Assembly: GCA_003667255.2 (NCBI GenBank)
Contig: RCWM02000064.1
Location: 2,925,501 to 2,989,500 of the forward strand
DNA length: 64,000 bases
Source of the DNA: Euschistus heros
Taxonomy: Eukaryota; Arthropoda; Insecta; Hemiptera; Pentatomidae
Reading direction: 5' to 3'
Part shown: piece by piece, positions 34,048 through 46,239 of the stretch
Position numbering within the stretch: position 1 is the stretch's first letter
How the letters are laid out: every line of letters begins with the position of its first letter
Notes under the pieces: generated by a model
The model's input: only the letters and a program-made list of their open reading frames with translations
Database searches by the model: none
Told to the model about the DNA's origin: nothing
Translations under genes and position numbers: made by a program

Positions 34048-34939
34048 GTGGCACCTGTGCATAGTGGGCTAATTGCGAAAATTACGATTTTAGGAAAACT
34101 GAACTGAATGTTTTAGATTTTTTCCAAAATCCACAAGTTAAAAAAATTGAGGAGCTTTAACTTTTGATAGTACATTTCTATTTATGTTGGTAAGGTATGT
34201 TTTAATTCTTGTCAATATTCTAATATTTAATACTAACCGTTCTAAAAAAATCGCATTACACTAATCGATTTTGTGTAAAATGGGATAAGTAATTAATGTT
34301 AACATGATTGACCTCTGAAAGCCAAGTGCTTAACTAATTTTCAGAGTTGAAAAAAATTAGGTATACATTAAATAATATTTTTCTTTTTCTAAAAATTATT
34401 TTTAACAATTTTTATTATTATTATTTTTTTTTTATTTTTTTACATAAAATAAAATAATAGAAAACAAAATTACATATACAGCTGTACCCCACTATTCGAA
34501 AGAAAAAAATAATCATTTTATTAGTAGTTTTGAATCTTTGAAAAAAAAAAAAAAAAATCACTTGTAAATTTCTTTCATTTGTCTTTTTTACCTAAATCTG
34601 GGTACACATCCTGCTTAGATGTAGATTTCGGCTCTTCATAGAATCGTCTAAATGCTGGACTTATGTATGGAAAAAGATCAAACAGACCTTTCTTCTTTAG
34701 GCTTAGTAAACTTGACTCGCTTTTCACAAGTAAAAATTCAAGATCGTAGTATCAGCCCACGAGTCACAAAGGAATATCCTTCATTGCAATAGACGGAACA
34801 CTCAGCCAGTTAGACACAGGAAAAGAAAAAAAATAAGATTCTGGTGATGTAGGAAGCTCGAAATTCACAAAATTCGGCTTAGCCCACTATTCACAGATAA
34901 ATTTCTTGACTGTTACTATATATTTATATATGTAGGTAT

Positions 34940-36345
34940 AAATGTTTAGTAAGGTTCTTGATGTTCAGTCAATAAATAAAAAAACAACTATTTTGGCGAC
35001 GTTTCAAGACTATTTTGTTCTCATAATCATGCCCTACAGTGAAAAAAACCGGTTACAATAAAATTATATAAGTTAGACTAGCTAATTCAAAGCATAAACT
35101 TAGCTACAGTACAATTATATAACAACATGTGTTAGAATAATAACAATATATATAATTATAGAATATAGAGGAGTAGGAAGCTACTTACAATGTTACTAGT
35201 GGATATGAATAGACTAACAATTCTAGTACACAACTAACCTAGGGGAATTTTGAACAGACAGTTACAAAGGTTGTGGGGGAAACACTATTTTTTTTTTTTT
35301 AAAATTAAGTTAAAAGGACTGAGGGGTATTCCCAAAGATTCAGGTACAAAAATATTTCAGTGTAATATGTGTATGTAATGTGTGGTGAGAGCTGTTTGGG
35401 TCAGGTTTGTTCAGGTTTTTATTTATAGACGTGCAACTGTATTTATGTTGATACACTCGTCGTTTTAAAATATTCCGATGTACCAAAATAAGACTTGCCA
35501 CAACTATCTTCACACGGAATTTAATAAAAAATATTAGACTGTAACTCTAACTTATTTGTATCTTTAGTTTTGGTGAATAATTTATCAATGGTGGAGGTAT
35601 TTTTGAACGTGACAATGTAGTTAGTTTTATGGTTATTTGTGAGTGGTTTTCTGAGTCTTTCTAGAATAGTGTAATATCTTTTATTATTATTTTCTTGTTG
35701 TTTCTGTTGAGTATTTGTTTGTTTTAGTAAGTGACAAATGAGTCTATGTGGATATAAATTTAAAAGAAGGTCTACTACTTTATTTTCCACGTTTTGTTTG
35801 TAAACAATTTATAAACAAAAAAAATATATAAATATTTTTTTGTAGATAACTTTATTGTACGATTTATTAAATTTTTTTGCGGTGTTGATTTTATAACTTT
35901 TGGGGCATTGACTAGTATAATGTAAATATCTTCCTGAATGTATTGGTTTTTTCCACCATTCTGTATTTATTATTCCATTAGGGTTTCGAATTAAAAGTAA
36001 GTCAAAAACGGTATTTTATTATCGTATTCAAATTCCATAGTAAAATTTAGTCGATTTGAAAATTTATTAAAATCGGCTAAAATTATTTCATGTTTATGGT
36101 CTTCTGTAGGTATAGCAGTAAAGATGTCATCTACATATTTGAATAGAAATGGAATGTTGAAGGGGATTTTGGGGATAACTGAATCTAGGAGATCCTCTAA
36201 GTATATGTCTGCTAAAATTGGAGCGATTGGAGATCCCATAGGGCACCCATACATTTGAATGTAAAATTTTTCATTAAATTGTAAATAACCCCTATCGGTA
36301 CAAAGAGCTAATAATTTGAGAAATTGCTCTTTAATTTACATTATT
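34940..36345 (-). mobile_element. Penelope-like element, copy 2, 3' part
   Basis: Minus-strand order: QFNEKFYIQ, then YGCPMGSPIAPILADIYLED and FLFKYVDDIFTA (catalytic YVDD) at 36290-35991; NYIVTFKNTSTIDKLFTKTK at about 35640-35560; and IPCEDSCGKSYFGTSEYFK at about 35520-35460, the GIY-YIG endonuclease in worn form. The end at about 34945-35040 carries the same TTTTGGCGACGTTTC block as copy 1. Better preserved than copy 1 but frame-broken. Interrupted upstream by a gypsy fragment. Confidence 0.85.
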
Positions 36346-37562
36346 ATTATAGCCAGGCACCGTTAAATGCCAGTAATAACACTCCGTTATTACCTGGACA
36401 ACCGAATTGGATACCGCTTTCCAGGAAAGTAACAAGCTTTGGAACGCGTGGCGCTTTTACATCACCCAAACCCTTTGGGTGATGTAAAAGCCCCAAACCC
36501 CCTACAACTTTACACGGACGCTTCTGATGTAGCAATAGGCGGGGTTTTGCAGCAAATAGTTAACGGCGTTATACAACCACTCGGGTTTTTCTCCAGAAAG
36601 TTGACCTCTACAGAGGTTTTATATTCCACATACGATAGAGAGTTACTCGCCATATACTGCGCCATAAAAACATTTCAAGCAACATGTTGGAAGGGCAAAG
36701 TTTTTGCGTGTTTTACAGATCACAAACCTCTTACTTACGCACTGCGACGGACATCAGATACAGCTAGTCCCAGACAAACACGACAGCTTTCTTATATCTC
36801 GGAATTTACGTGCGACATACGACACATATCAGGGACCAAAAACATTGTGGCTGATACCTTGTCCAGGATAGAGTCCATCTCACAACGCATCCCTACATCT
36901 GAAGAACTCGCTGCAGCACAGCAGAAACGACAACGAATAAAACTATCTCATTATTTCGATACACCCGTTGGCCGGAAGCCATTCCTTTACCTGACCAAAC
37001 TGCGGAAACAGTCGCAGCAGCCTTTTGGGAGCACTGGATTTTCTCGTTTTGGCACACCCACTCAAATTATAACCGACCCAAGGACGAAAATTTTGAATCG
37101 AACCTCTTTCAGGCGTTGTCACAACAGAATGGGTGCTAAAATACAGCACACTACGGCTTACCACCCTCAGAGCAATGGGCTCCTCGAGAGATGGCATAGA
37201 TCCCTCAAGACGGCTCTTACATCTCCAAAAAACCAGCAGGCCTTGGACTAAAATTGGAGCGACGATTGCCTGGGGAGATCCCATAGGGCACCCCTGATAC
37301 AAAGTAATTTGAATGCCAAAAATTTATAATCACACCCAATCTGCCAAAAGTTTTTTTTTTTCTCAGGGACGATTTCATCCCTAACACCCAGCCTACACCG
37401 GACCACATAAAATTGAAACGAACGGAAAAGACCTTCACCATAAAAATAACGGCAAACCCTGTGGTATCACGAGATTCAAAGCATGTTCAGGGCCGAAGAT
37501 TTAGATTGCCTTCCACATCTAGTAAGTGTACAAGGGGGGAATGTGGTGGGTCATATTTTCAT
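36346..37562 (+). mobile_element. Ty3/gypsy RNase H and integrase fragment
   Basis: Plus-strand 36439-37251 reads ALLHHPNPLGDVKAPNPLQL, then YTDASDVAIGGVLQQ, LGFFSRKLTSTE, FACFTDHKPLTYAL and RHISGTKNIVADTLSR: a gypsy RNase H. It continues through a damaged integrase (SRFGTPTQIITD; YHPQSNGLLERWHRSLKTAL). The segment is a pseudogene with internal deletions. GACGATTTCATCCCTAACAC onwards reads like the end of the pol frame. A purine tract AAGGGGGGAA and TGTGGTGGG at 37541 may mark the start of a 3' LTR. Palindromic patches at about 36370-36400 and 36453-36491 are described under findings. Confidence 0.75.
36453..36491. repeat. Perfect 18 bp hairpin
   Basis: GCTTTTACATCACCCAAA, a CCC spacer and the exact reverse complement. 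In the RNase H frame it inserts about eight residues (GDVKAPNP) between HHPNPL and LQLYTDASD. Confidence 0.9.
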
Positions 37563-37770
37563 TAGAAGTGAATTGTAAATAACCCCTAATTGTATTCGTT
37601 TATTAAATATGAGAGCTAATTGAGTATACTAAAATATCATCTACTTTAAGGGTGATTTTTACAGTGTGTGTTATTTATTCTTCAGTGTGTGTGTTTGAAG
37701 TTTGTGCCAATGTTTTTCGATTATTGTTTTTACTTTAGTGGTACAGATATTGGGGAGTGCCACAGTCGCT
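37563..37770 (-). mobile_element. Penelope-like element, copy 2, upstream part
   Basis: About 37683-37750 matches 20165-20215 of copy 1 (both include CGATTATTGTTTTTACTT). At 37566-37582 TTGTAAATAACCCCTA repeats the sequence at 36281-36296, so the gypsy fragment is flanked by a short duplication of Penelope sequence. Confidence 0.6.
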
Positions 37771-38004
37771 CAGGACCTAAGTAGAGAAGCTGGCCATTGC
37801 CTACGATATTTTAGTAAAGAAGATAAATACTCTAAAGGTTTTGGATTTTATCTATCACTTAGAAAATTGGTAAAGTTAGTCTAAACCCGGCAGATGAGAG
37901 GATGCCCAGAGAGTGTTTTAATGGTGTATTAGAACATGAAAAACAATTTTAACATATATTAAAATTAAAAAAACAAAATTCATACGTGGATAACCAAGCA
38001 GGGG

Positions 38005-38165
38005 TCACCTGTGGTGTAGTGGTTAGCATAGCAACCTACTAAACCCAAGATCGCGGATTCGCAGGCCGGCAGATGACCTGCTATGCCGTCCTTCGGAAGG
38101 GACGTAAAATGGGGATCCCGAGCCTGTGCGATGTCATGAACAAATATGGAAGTTGTTAAAAGTGC
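38005..38165 (+). repeat. tRNA-derived SINE
   Basis: CCTGTGGTGTAGTGGTTAGC is a clear tRNA A-box region, followed by GGATTCGCAGGCC (worn B box) and GTCCTTCGGAAGGGACGTAA, a hairpin-forming body block found in many insect SINEs. About 160 bp, plus strand. No intact tRNA fold is expected. Confidence 0.7.
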
Positions 38166-38616
38166 AACTAAGAAATGTAAATCAAAACTGAGAAGTGTTA
38201 CTTTACATAATCGATTCTAAGGTGATTTAACGCATTGTAGTTAATTAGTTAAAAAATAAATTGTAATAAATAAATCGTGCGTGGTGGAGGGGGAAGCACC
38301 GCAGTTTTGAAGTTATTTTGCAGCGTATCGAGATTTGCAATTAGTTTAACTTTTGACTCGGAGAAGCTACAATGTTCGTTTAAGTTTTAATCGTCAGCTG
38401 ACGTCAAAATCTATCGATTGTTACATTAGTTTAAAGTAGTGACAGTAAATATAATAAAGTGTTAAAATAAAAAAATATGTAAAGTCGGCATATACGCGTC
38501 GAAAAACCAAAACCAAATACAGAGATTGTATCCGGTTGGAAAGGACTTCTCAAGAACAGTGGAATGGTAATAATAAAACACCATATGACCGAGTCCAGTA
38601 GTGTCGGGAACGTAAA

Positions 38617-39441
38617 GCCGCGTTTACACCAGAGTTGACAACTACGTTCTCCACAAGTTGCGGCAATTTGTTGCTTTTTCTACTAAATACAGCAACTTTT
38701 TCTGTCTTCCACCTGTGGAGAGACAAGACTTCCACTAAATTCTGGTTTCCCGCGGAGTGTCGGTAAATATCAAAGAAAGTTGACAACTAAAAGTGGAAGA
38801 TTTGTTGCTGCACACTTTGCGCAAGCAAATTGTAGAAAATTAGTGGAGAACTGTTCCCCTCCAAGCGCCCCGGACCTGACGTTCGGCTGACGGAGAGGTC
38901 ATCCCCTGGTCCAAATCAGTAAAATACCTTGGTTTGACTCTATATAGACCTCTAACATACACAGACCACATAAATGATAAATTTGTGATTACTTACACAG
39001 AAATCTAAATTAAGTCCTATAAATAAACTTATATTATATAAAACAGTTATTGGATCTCAGATTACATATGCCTCAGCAGTGTGGAGCTCAACTTGTACAA
39101 CCAACTACCGCAAGCACGAAAGGATACGAAACTTGTGTATGAGGATAATCAATTATTACCCTCAATATATAAGAATATCAACAATGCTTCACGTCTACGA
39201 TCAAACAAAAACATACTTTGGAAAAACAACAATATCAGAAAATTCCCTTATCAGAGAAATCGATAATTACAATAAAACATCACATATAATATATACGCAT
39301 AAAAGAACGAAACATGTACCCCTCACTCAATCTAAACCTTTCGCGCCAATTCTTTGGCAACAAGTTTTACAAAATTTTCCACTTGTTGCTCAAAATTTGA
39401 GAAGAGCAACTTTTTGTTGTCAACTTTGGTGTAAACGCGGC
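38617..39441. mobile_element. DNA transposon or MITE with GCCGCGTTTACACC ends
   Basis: The left end GCCGCGTTTACACCAGAGTT and the right end reversed GCCGCGTTTACACCAAAGTT are matching inverted repeats, continuing with GACAACT....TTGTTGC-like blocks for about 100 bp. The flanks GTAAA (left) and GTAAA (right) are a likely 5 bp target duplication, possibly part of a longer one. A Jockey LINE fragment fills the middle. Confidence 0.75.
38895..39335 (+). mobile_element. Jockey-type LINE fragment inside the TIR element
   Basis: Plus-strand reading gives WSKSVKYLGLTLYRPLTYTD, then after frame breaks VWSSTCTTNYRKHERIRNLC, matching the YLG..LD box and the C-terminal end of Jockey ORF2. It lies wholly between the inverted repeats of the element at 38617-39441. 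Confidence 0.7.
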
Positions 39442-40039
39442 GTAAAAGTTCCTGATCAGCATTACTTTATACTTTTTCGTCTACTTTACCCAAAACGTCA
39501 TTTTCCTTAGAAATCATATCATAAAATTCTGCACATCTTAATTTGAAATTGCATAATATGAACATCATCTGTTCAATTGTTTCTGTTTGCAAATTATTGC
39601 GCTCCTTTATCCACTGACAAACGAAGAGAAAACTCTTTTAACGCTGACGTTATGGCATAGAATCGCAAAATAGTATTCTTCCAATTTTAGTAGTTCAGAA
39701 TTAAATTCTTCATTATGAAATGATCTACAATAAGCAGTCTACTTTTTATGTGCCGAAAGTTTTTAAAATCTTTTATGAAATTCTGCCATTGGTCAAAACG
39801 TTTACTAAGAGTAAATTAGTAAAAAGGTAAGAGGAGTGGAAGTTTCCAAGATCTGAACACAGTCGCATTTCCGCCACGCCATAAGATTGCTACTTTCAAC
39901 GAGAAGACGAAAAAGCTAACAAATGCCGGAGAAACCGGACACATAAATATTTGTCCGGACACGGCCGTAAAAAGCCGGACAAATGGCAACCCTTGGTGTG
40001 TGTATATCCACCCGGACAAAGCGTTAGCAGAAATTAAAC

Positions 40040-40345
40040 TCTTTGTGTTACGATCGTTGTTAAAATAGGAATATTTTAATCGCTTAAATATTCCCGATTA
40101 CGATCCTGATCTTACTACACAAGTTATGTTAGCTGGAGACTTTAGTGTTGATGTCTCACAAAACCGCTCATTGCCCGACTTCGTGCTTTGCGAGTTCAAT
40201 TTGTTTTATATTGAAACCTCCAAAAACGTTAGGTAATACCTGTATTGATTTAACGTTTACCAGAAATAATGATGCATCTTGTATGCCATTTGTGTCGTGC
40301 ATTTCGTATCACGGACCCATAATTAATAGAGCTATATTGTAACAC
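40040..40345 (+). mobile_element. LINE endonuclease-domain fragment
   Basis: Plus-strand reading near 40130-40330 gives MLAGDFSVDVSQNRSLPDF, then NTCIDLTFTRN and FVSCISYHGPI after a frameshift. The GDFN..D, ID..F and S.H motifs are those of an exonuclease-endonuclease-phosphatase domain from a LINE ORF2. No RT follows. Confidence 0.65.
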
Positions 40346-40787
40346 AATAATTATTTGTTTCCTTGCTTTTATCCTAATTACATAAATAAAAATATTTTAT
40401 ATAAAAAATATAACCCATTAACATAAACATATTCACATACAACACACGTGAGTGTCTATGACAGCCATACCATTTTTTTAAAATGTTGTTTGGAGGGGGG
40501 GGGGGGGGGGCGGAGGAAGGACCTGTTCGGCTCTCGTTGGCCCTGGTTGCAGATGACTCAAGGTCAGTTGAGGCGAGAGGTTCAGAAGCTGTGATTCTGT
40601 GACAGTAGTCACGTACCACTTTTTTATAGCAACATTTAGAAACAAAAGATTTTGTGATACACTATCCTCTCTATAAAGTTTTCTATGCAAGTTATTTTAT
40701 TTATTTTTTATTATTTTTTTTTTTTTAAATCGGAAACATTTTTTCAATACTTATTTTAATGAAGATTTGGTAATTGTTCGGGTAACG

Positions 40788-42895
40788 GTTCGGATCGGCG
40801 ACACCACCAAACTAGGTTGACCCGCGCTATACCCACCAGTTCGATCCTTACGCTTCACTTCATGTTTACATTTTTCGATAGTTCATTCCTATAACCTCAC
40901 ATGTAAACAATCACTTCTACAGTTTCAACTTGGATTGTGTTGTTTAGTTTGTTATATTGATATTTAGACTTCTTAAATGTAAATAAGTGAAACAGAAGTT
41001 AACAAAATGAGTTTCATAAAGGATTAAGTGTTTTATGAATTCATGTTTTCTTATTTCATCTAATCTTATGTGTAAAAGTGTTATAAAACTTAAGAAGATT
41101 AATTTGTACATGGATTTGGTGTTTTCATATTTATATTTGTTCTATCAATTTAAGTGATAAAATTTACAACTTGTAAAAGTGTTACAAAACTTAACAAGAT
41201 TTATTTGTACATGGATTTGTGTTTTTATATTATTTTATTTGTTGTTTCAATTTCAGTGATAAAATTTCAGTATACATATTTTGTGAATGGATTCTTTGTC
41301 ATCCATATTATTTTTTGTGCTAAAGTGAGACAGATTGTATAATTAATTCAATAAAACATATCAGTTTATAAATAAATGTGAGAAAGTATATCACAGTTTT
41401 TTTATGTTTTCTTATTTCCACTTCCCATGAGAAAATATAGCAGAAATTAACATCATCACTTTCAACTAGGATTCTGTCTTATATTATATAATGGCTTATA
41501 ACATGGAGAATTGACAATGTGAAAATAATCACAGATTAAGAGGTAAATGACACATACTATATAATTCTAGAACTATTGGTATAATGTTATAGAATAATGT
41601 TATTAAACCATTACCATTGTTCGGATTGGCAACACCAACGCCCCTACACGCGCCCAGAATACCTTTTATCGATTCTAACCTTGTTCCGATTTTTTCGATG
41701 TTCTAGTCGCTGCTTTTAGAGGGGAAAGGTTATTCTCCTACATTTACTTAGAAATTCTAAATCCCTGTTCAAAGTAATATTAACTTCTGTTTACCTTCTA
41801 ATATTTAAATGAGAAATAAGAAAATAATGAAGTGGAAATAAGAAAATGTCAAAATATAAGACACTAAATCAATTTTGAATTAATATTAATTTAATCAACA
41901 ATTAATATACTACTGAACCACCAGTAAAGTTAATTCCTGATGAACTTTCTGTCAGAGAAGTGAAAATAACAAATTCTAAATATAAAAAAGACAGAATCCT
42001 CAAGTATTTATTTGGCATAACTCCTATTTATTTAACATTTGTAGCTACATGTTTCGGAGACAATGTTCCATCATCAGGCTTCTAATTTTTTAAAAAAACA
42101 TATTAATCTATAACATTATACCAATAGTTCTACAATTATATCATTACCTCTTAATCTGTGATTATTTTCACATTGTCAATTCTCCATATTATCAGCCATT
42201 ATATAATATAAGACAGAATCCTAGTTGAAAGTGATGATGTTAATTTCTGCTATATTTTCTCAAGGGAAGTGGAAATAAGAAAGCATGAAACCTGTGATAT
42301 AATTTCTCACATTTATTTTTATACCGATATGTTTTATTAAATTAATTATACAATCTGTCTCACTTTAGGGCAATAAATAATATGGATGACAAAGAATCCA
42401 TTCACAGAATATGTATTCTGAAATTTTATCACTGAAATTGAAACAACAAATAAAAATATATAAAACAACAAATCCATGTACAAATAAATCTTGTTAAGTT
42501 TTGTAACACTTTTACAAGTTTTAAATTTTATCACTTAAATTGATAGAACAAATATAAATATGTAAAACACCAAATCCATGTACAAATTAATCTTCTTAAG
42601 TTTTGTAACACTTTTACACATAAGATTAGATGAAATAAGAAAACATGAATTGATAAAACACTTAATGCTCGTGTTGTTAACTTCTGTTTCACCTATTTAC
42701 ATTTAAGAAGTCTAAATATCAATAGAACAAACTAAACAACACAATCCAAGTTGAAACTATAGAAGTGATTGTTTGCATGTTAGGTTATAGGAATGATCTA
42801 TCGAAAAATGTAAACATGAAGTGAAGCGTAAGGATCGAACTGGTCGGTGTAGCGCGCGCGGGTCAAGCCAGTTTGGTGGTGTCGCCGATCCGAAC
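40788..42895. mobile_element. 2.1 kb foldback element with 0.8 kb inverted arms
   Basis: The left arm (40788 to about 41600) and right arm (about 42103-42895) are close reverse complements, starting GTTCGGATCGGCGACACCAC at each outer end. The loop is about 500 bp and contains another copy of the terminal motif (GTTCGGATTGGCAACACCAA at about 41618). The 62-codon frames at 41154-41342 and 42346-42534 are mirror images of one another and not evidence of a protein. No transposase was seen. It could be a foldback/Galileo-like element or two MITE copies in head-to-head order. Confidence 0.85.
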
Positions 42896-43106
42896 AAATA
42901 CCGGAGATTTTTCTATGGTAAAAATTTTCGAAAACTTGTCTAAATTTTAAAAAAATTTCTATGGTAAAAACACCAAAATTTCAAAAATCGGTTGGATCCT
43001 TTTTATTACACAAATGATAAGTAGAAAACTGTGTAATGAATGTAAAATTAACTCCATGCCCCCTAGTGCTATTTCCAATTCCGTTATGATTGTAATGAAG
43101 TAACTA

Positions 43107-43800
43107 CGGTAGAAACCGCATAATGTGATCACTGTTAATGTTATCAACCGCTTTGTGTGATCATAATGGCTTGGAACGGGCCCAAACATTACCATTTTTT
43201 CGTTTATTGTTATCAAAATTCCGTTTATTGTGATCATTACAAAATTTTGGAATTTGGAATTTTTGTTTTTTTGTCGGAAGCGGGACGGCTGGGTCTAGCA
43301 TAATTCTTTCCAAGAACATCCCTTTTTCTAAGAATGTACGATATAATCATCCCCTTCTCTTTACTTCTATGAAAATAACTTTACTAGCTTGGCTCAGTAT
43401 GATTTCGTCCTCCGAAGGTTTCGAATCATCTTCTTTTTTTTTTTTTCGAGTCATTTTTCAGTTTTTCATCTCAAAATCGAATGATCGCCTGTCTACCAGA
43501 ATAAGTCAGCGTAAAGCCACAATAACTTTGTATATTTCTCGGCCATTGCTGAGTAAACTATTGAAACAGCGGAACAATATCGAGAGCTCATTTCTGCAAA
43601 ATGAGTATCAAAATCAGAAAAGAAACAGAGTAAGAAAAGAATTGAAAAGAAGAGTATTTTCTACGTACGTAATGAAAATTGTTGTCTATAAAGATTTTTC
43701 TTTTAATTCCTTGTTGGTGTCTTACGTTTAATGTTATCAGTCGGTTAATGTAATCTTCTTGTGCGAGTCCCAAAGAGATCACATTAAGCGGCGTCAACTA
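43107..43800. mobile_element. Probable TIR element remnant
   Basis: The left side contains ACCGCATAATGTGATCACTG and AATGTTATCAACCG, and the right side reversed contains GCCGCTTAATGTGATCTC and ACATTAACCGACTGATAAC: similar but diverged inverted ends. The frame at 43369-43731 between them shows no motif I recognise. Possibly a Tigger/Tc5-like remnant. Confidence 0.4.
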
Positions 43801-44087
43801 TATTTCATAATGAAACTATTTTTTTTATTTTTTTTATTATAAAATGACTATAATTACGATTATTGTGCACATGAACCTTATTTCATTCTAATATGAGTAC
43901 ATATATTTATTTCAAAGAAGATTTTGTTCAATTTCATTAACTTAATAATTACAACTTTAACTAAGCCTAATTAATTTACACACTTGGTTCGACCTGAATT
44001 TAAGTATTAGGTAAATGTTGCAGTTCTTCGCAAGTGCCTACTAGCTGTCCTATCAGATCGATATTTTAAGTAACAAGACCCTTTTAC

Positions 44088-44093
<6 letters not shown>

Positions 44094-44119
<26 letters not shown>

Positions 44120-44160
44120 TTATAAAAAAAAAAAAACTAAAATAAATAAATAAATAAATA

Positions 44161-44201
<41 letters not shown>
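44094..44201. repeat. Poly-A, (AAAT)n and (TA)n low-complexity block
   Basis: Consecutive runs of A, A with short breaks, AAAT units and about 19 TA units. Probably the expanded tail of a plus-strand retroelement. Confidence 0.9.
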
Positions 44202-44203
<2 letters not shown>

Positions 44204-44469
44204 ATGAAGAAAAAAAGATTTGACCCCGGTTGGGATATATGCCTTATCCACTATATATACCGAGGGAAATATTCTATATACTGATAAACTCGCAATTGAA
44301 TAACGAATTATCGTGATTATCATTCGACTTATCTTCATGAAAATGGGAAAAATGAACAAAAAATTAGAGTGAAATCGTTAGTACATTTTTCACTAATATG
44401 TATATGTATGTTGTTTGAACATGTACAACATCAGTGAACTGCGTTTTTTTCTGGCGGTACTGAAAGTAG

Positions 44470-45022
44470 ACCAGTGGCGATCTTTTCTATATTCTTTAGG
44501 ACGGATGAAAGAGAACTGTGCGGAATTCCGAATTCACTAGCAATAACCTTCGCAGGCATTGATGACCTTAGGGTTTTATGCCTATAAACCCAAACAAACA
44601 ACTAGCAATAACCGCCCAACTTCTTTCTCCCTTCTTCACTTCGCGAATCAGTTTTAACTTTTCGTTGCGGAGCCGTTGCATAACCACTCCAGTGATTAAC
44701 CATTAAGTGACTGGTGTTTCTATGAACGGAAAAGGAAAACATTGACAGAAAACAGGAAAAGAAATTATCAATGTATTTCATCGAATTCGAATTCGAGTTA
44801 TTGAGTTGATAGACTTCCGTTAGTTCGATTCATAGAAGTCTCCTCTTTTGACCCCTATTTCCAGTTCGACTTTTCTGCACAATTTTTCACGTTTTCTGCG
44901 TGAAAACGACTTATTAAATTGAAATTAGCGTGTAATAACTTGGGACCGTAGATTTTGTTCGACTTATTTAAGAATTCGGCTTATCAAAGTTCGACACATT
45001 GAGAGTTGACTATGTATGTATA
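44470..45022 (-). mobile_element. Tigger/pogo-like transposase N-terminal fragment
   Basis: Minus-strand reading from about 44720 down gives NHWSGYATAPQR, LKLIREVKKGERSWAVIAS with frame changes, then after an insert VIASEFGIPHSSLSSVLKNI, the psq-type helix-turn-helix of Tigger/Jerky transposases. The insert (about 44556-44620) carries GGGTTTTATGCCTATAAACCC-like sequence related to about 46022-46060. The outer end at about 44985-45020 (GTTCGACACATTGAGAGTTG) fits a Tigger terminal repeat. The DDE domain is absent. Confidence 0.6.
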
Positions 45023-46235
45023 GTCCAGTCAATAAACGTAGTAGACTGCATGAGATATGCGATTATTTTTTACGTCAGGAGTAGTTAAAAGATAAACATA
45101 ATAAAAGTATTCGAGAAATACGTTACTGAACATCGATAATGTTTGCAAAAAAATAATTTTTACTTTTTTTAAAACATTTGCTTCTAGTGCCTTCCACGAT
45201 CTTTTCTAAGAAATAATGTCAGAATCAAATTTGTAAAGAATTAAATTAGATTAAATTTAATATATACATTTTTGGCACTTGAAGCAAACGTTTGACAAAA
45301 AGTGAGGTAAACATTATTTTTTATTTATTTTTTTTAAAATACCGATTTTTAAGAAAGTATACCTCAAAAACCGTTGAAAGTACGACAAATATGAATGTAA
45401 ACAATTTGATAGGAAATTTAATTAGCTTTAATTTTTATTTGAAACATATATTTCTAGAACGCACTGTTTTCGAGATATAATCGAAAACCCCAAAGATGGG
45501 AACTTCTCCCCTCCCTCACAGTTAGCTCATCCCCCGGGGCAGGGAGTATTAGTATGTTTATCTTCTAACTGCTCCTGACGAAGTCCTGAGGTCAAAAATA
45601 ATCGCATATTACATGCACTCTATACCCCTCATTTCAGCACTCATAACACGGACTAATAGTCGGAGAGCTGGTGATACATTTGACCAGACCACCCCAAATA
45701 TATATATTTGTTTTTAAATAACAAAAAATATTTATTAGCGTAGGTCCAAAATATTTTTTTTTTTATATTAAAAATATATTTGGAGTGTTCTGATTCCGTG
45801 TCCCACCACTCAAATGATCAGTTCTTTTTGGAATTATTATTAAGACATTGTACTTGACACGATATTAAATTTTCGTCAGGCGTCAAACAATTTTTTTTTT
45901 TTCATTTCTTAAAAAATATCTTTAGGATCCTTCGTTCCGTTTCCAACCCATCAAATGGTCTGCAATTTATATTTAACGCTTATTATAGACAATAGAATAC
46001 AATTTGTTTCTTCGTTTGTTTATTTGGGTTTTAAGGCGTGAAATCCCCAGGGTCGTCAACATCTGAAATTTCTTCCTTGTTTCTATCAAGATTTCAGAAA
46101 CGAAAAAGGAAAAAAAAAAATAAAATAAAATCTACTATTACGTCCTTATAGATAACATACACAAAAAACACACACACACAAACATATAGACATATTTTAT
46201 ACATATCTTCTATATAAACATTGTTCAGCTCTATA
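45023..46235. other. No gene seen
   Basis: AT-rich sequence with a CA-rich simple repeat at about 46168-46180. The frame at 45292-45480 is low-complexity and unsupported. Confidence 0.4.
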
Positions 46236-46239
46236 TTTT

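Noticed and set aside
38005..38165. Functional tRNA gene
   Set aside because: The A box is good, but the B box is worn and the body continues into a SINE-specific hairpin, so it is a tRNA-derived SINE.
41154..42534. Two 62-codon frames with nearly the same peptide on opposite strands
   Set aside because: Mirror images produced by the arms of the foldback element, with no sign of coding selection.
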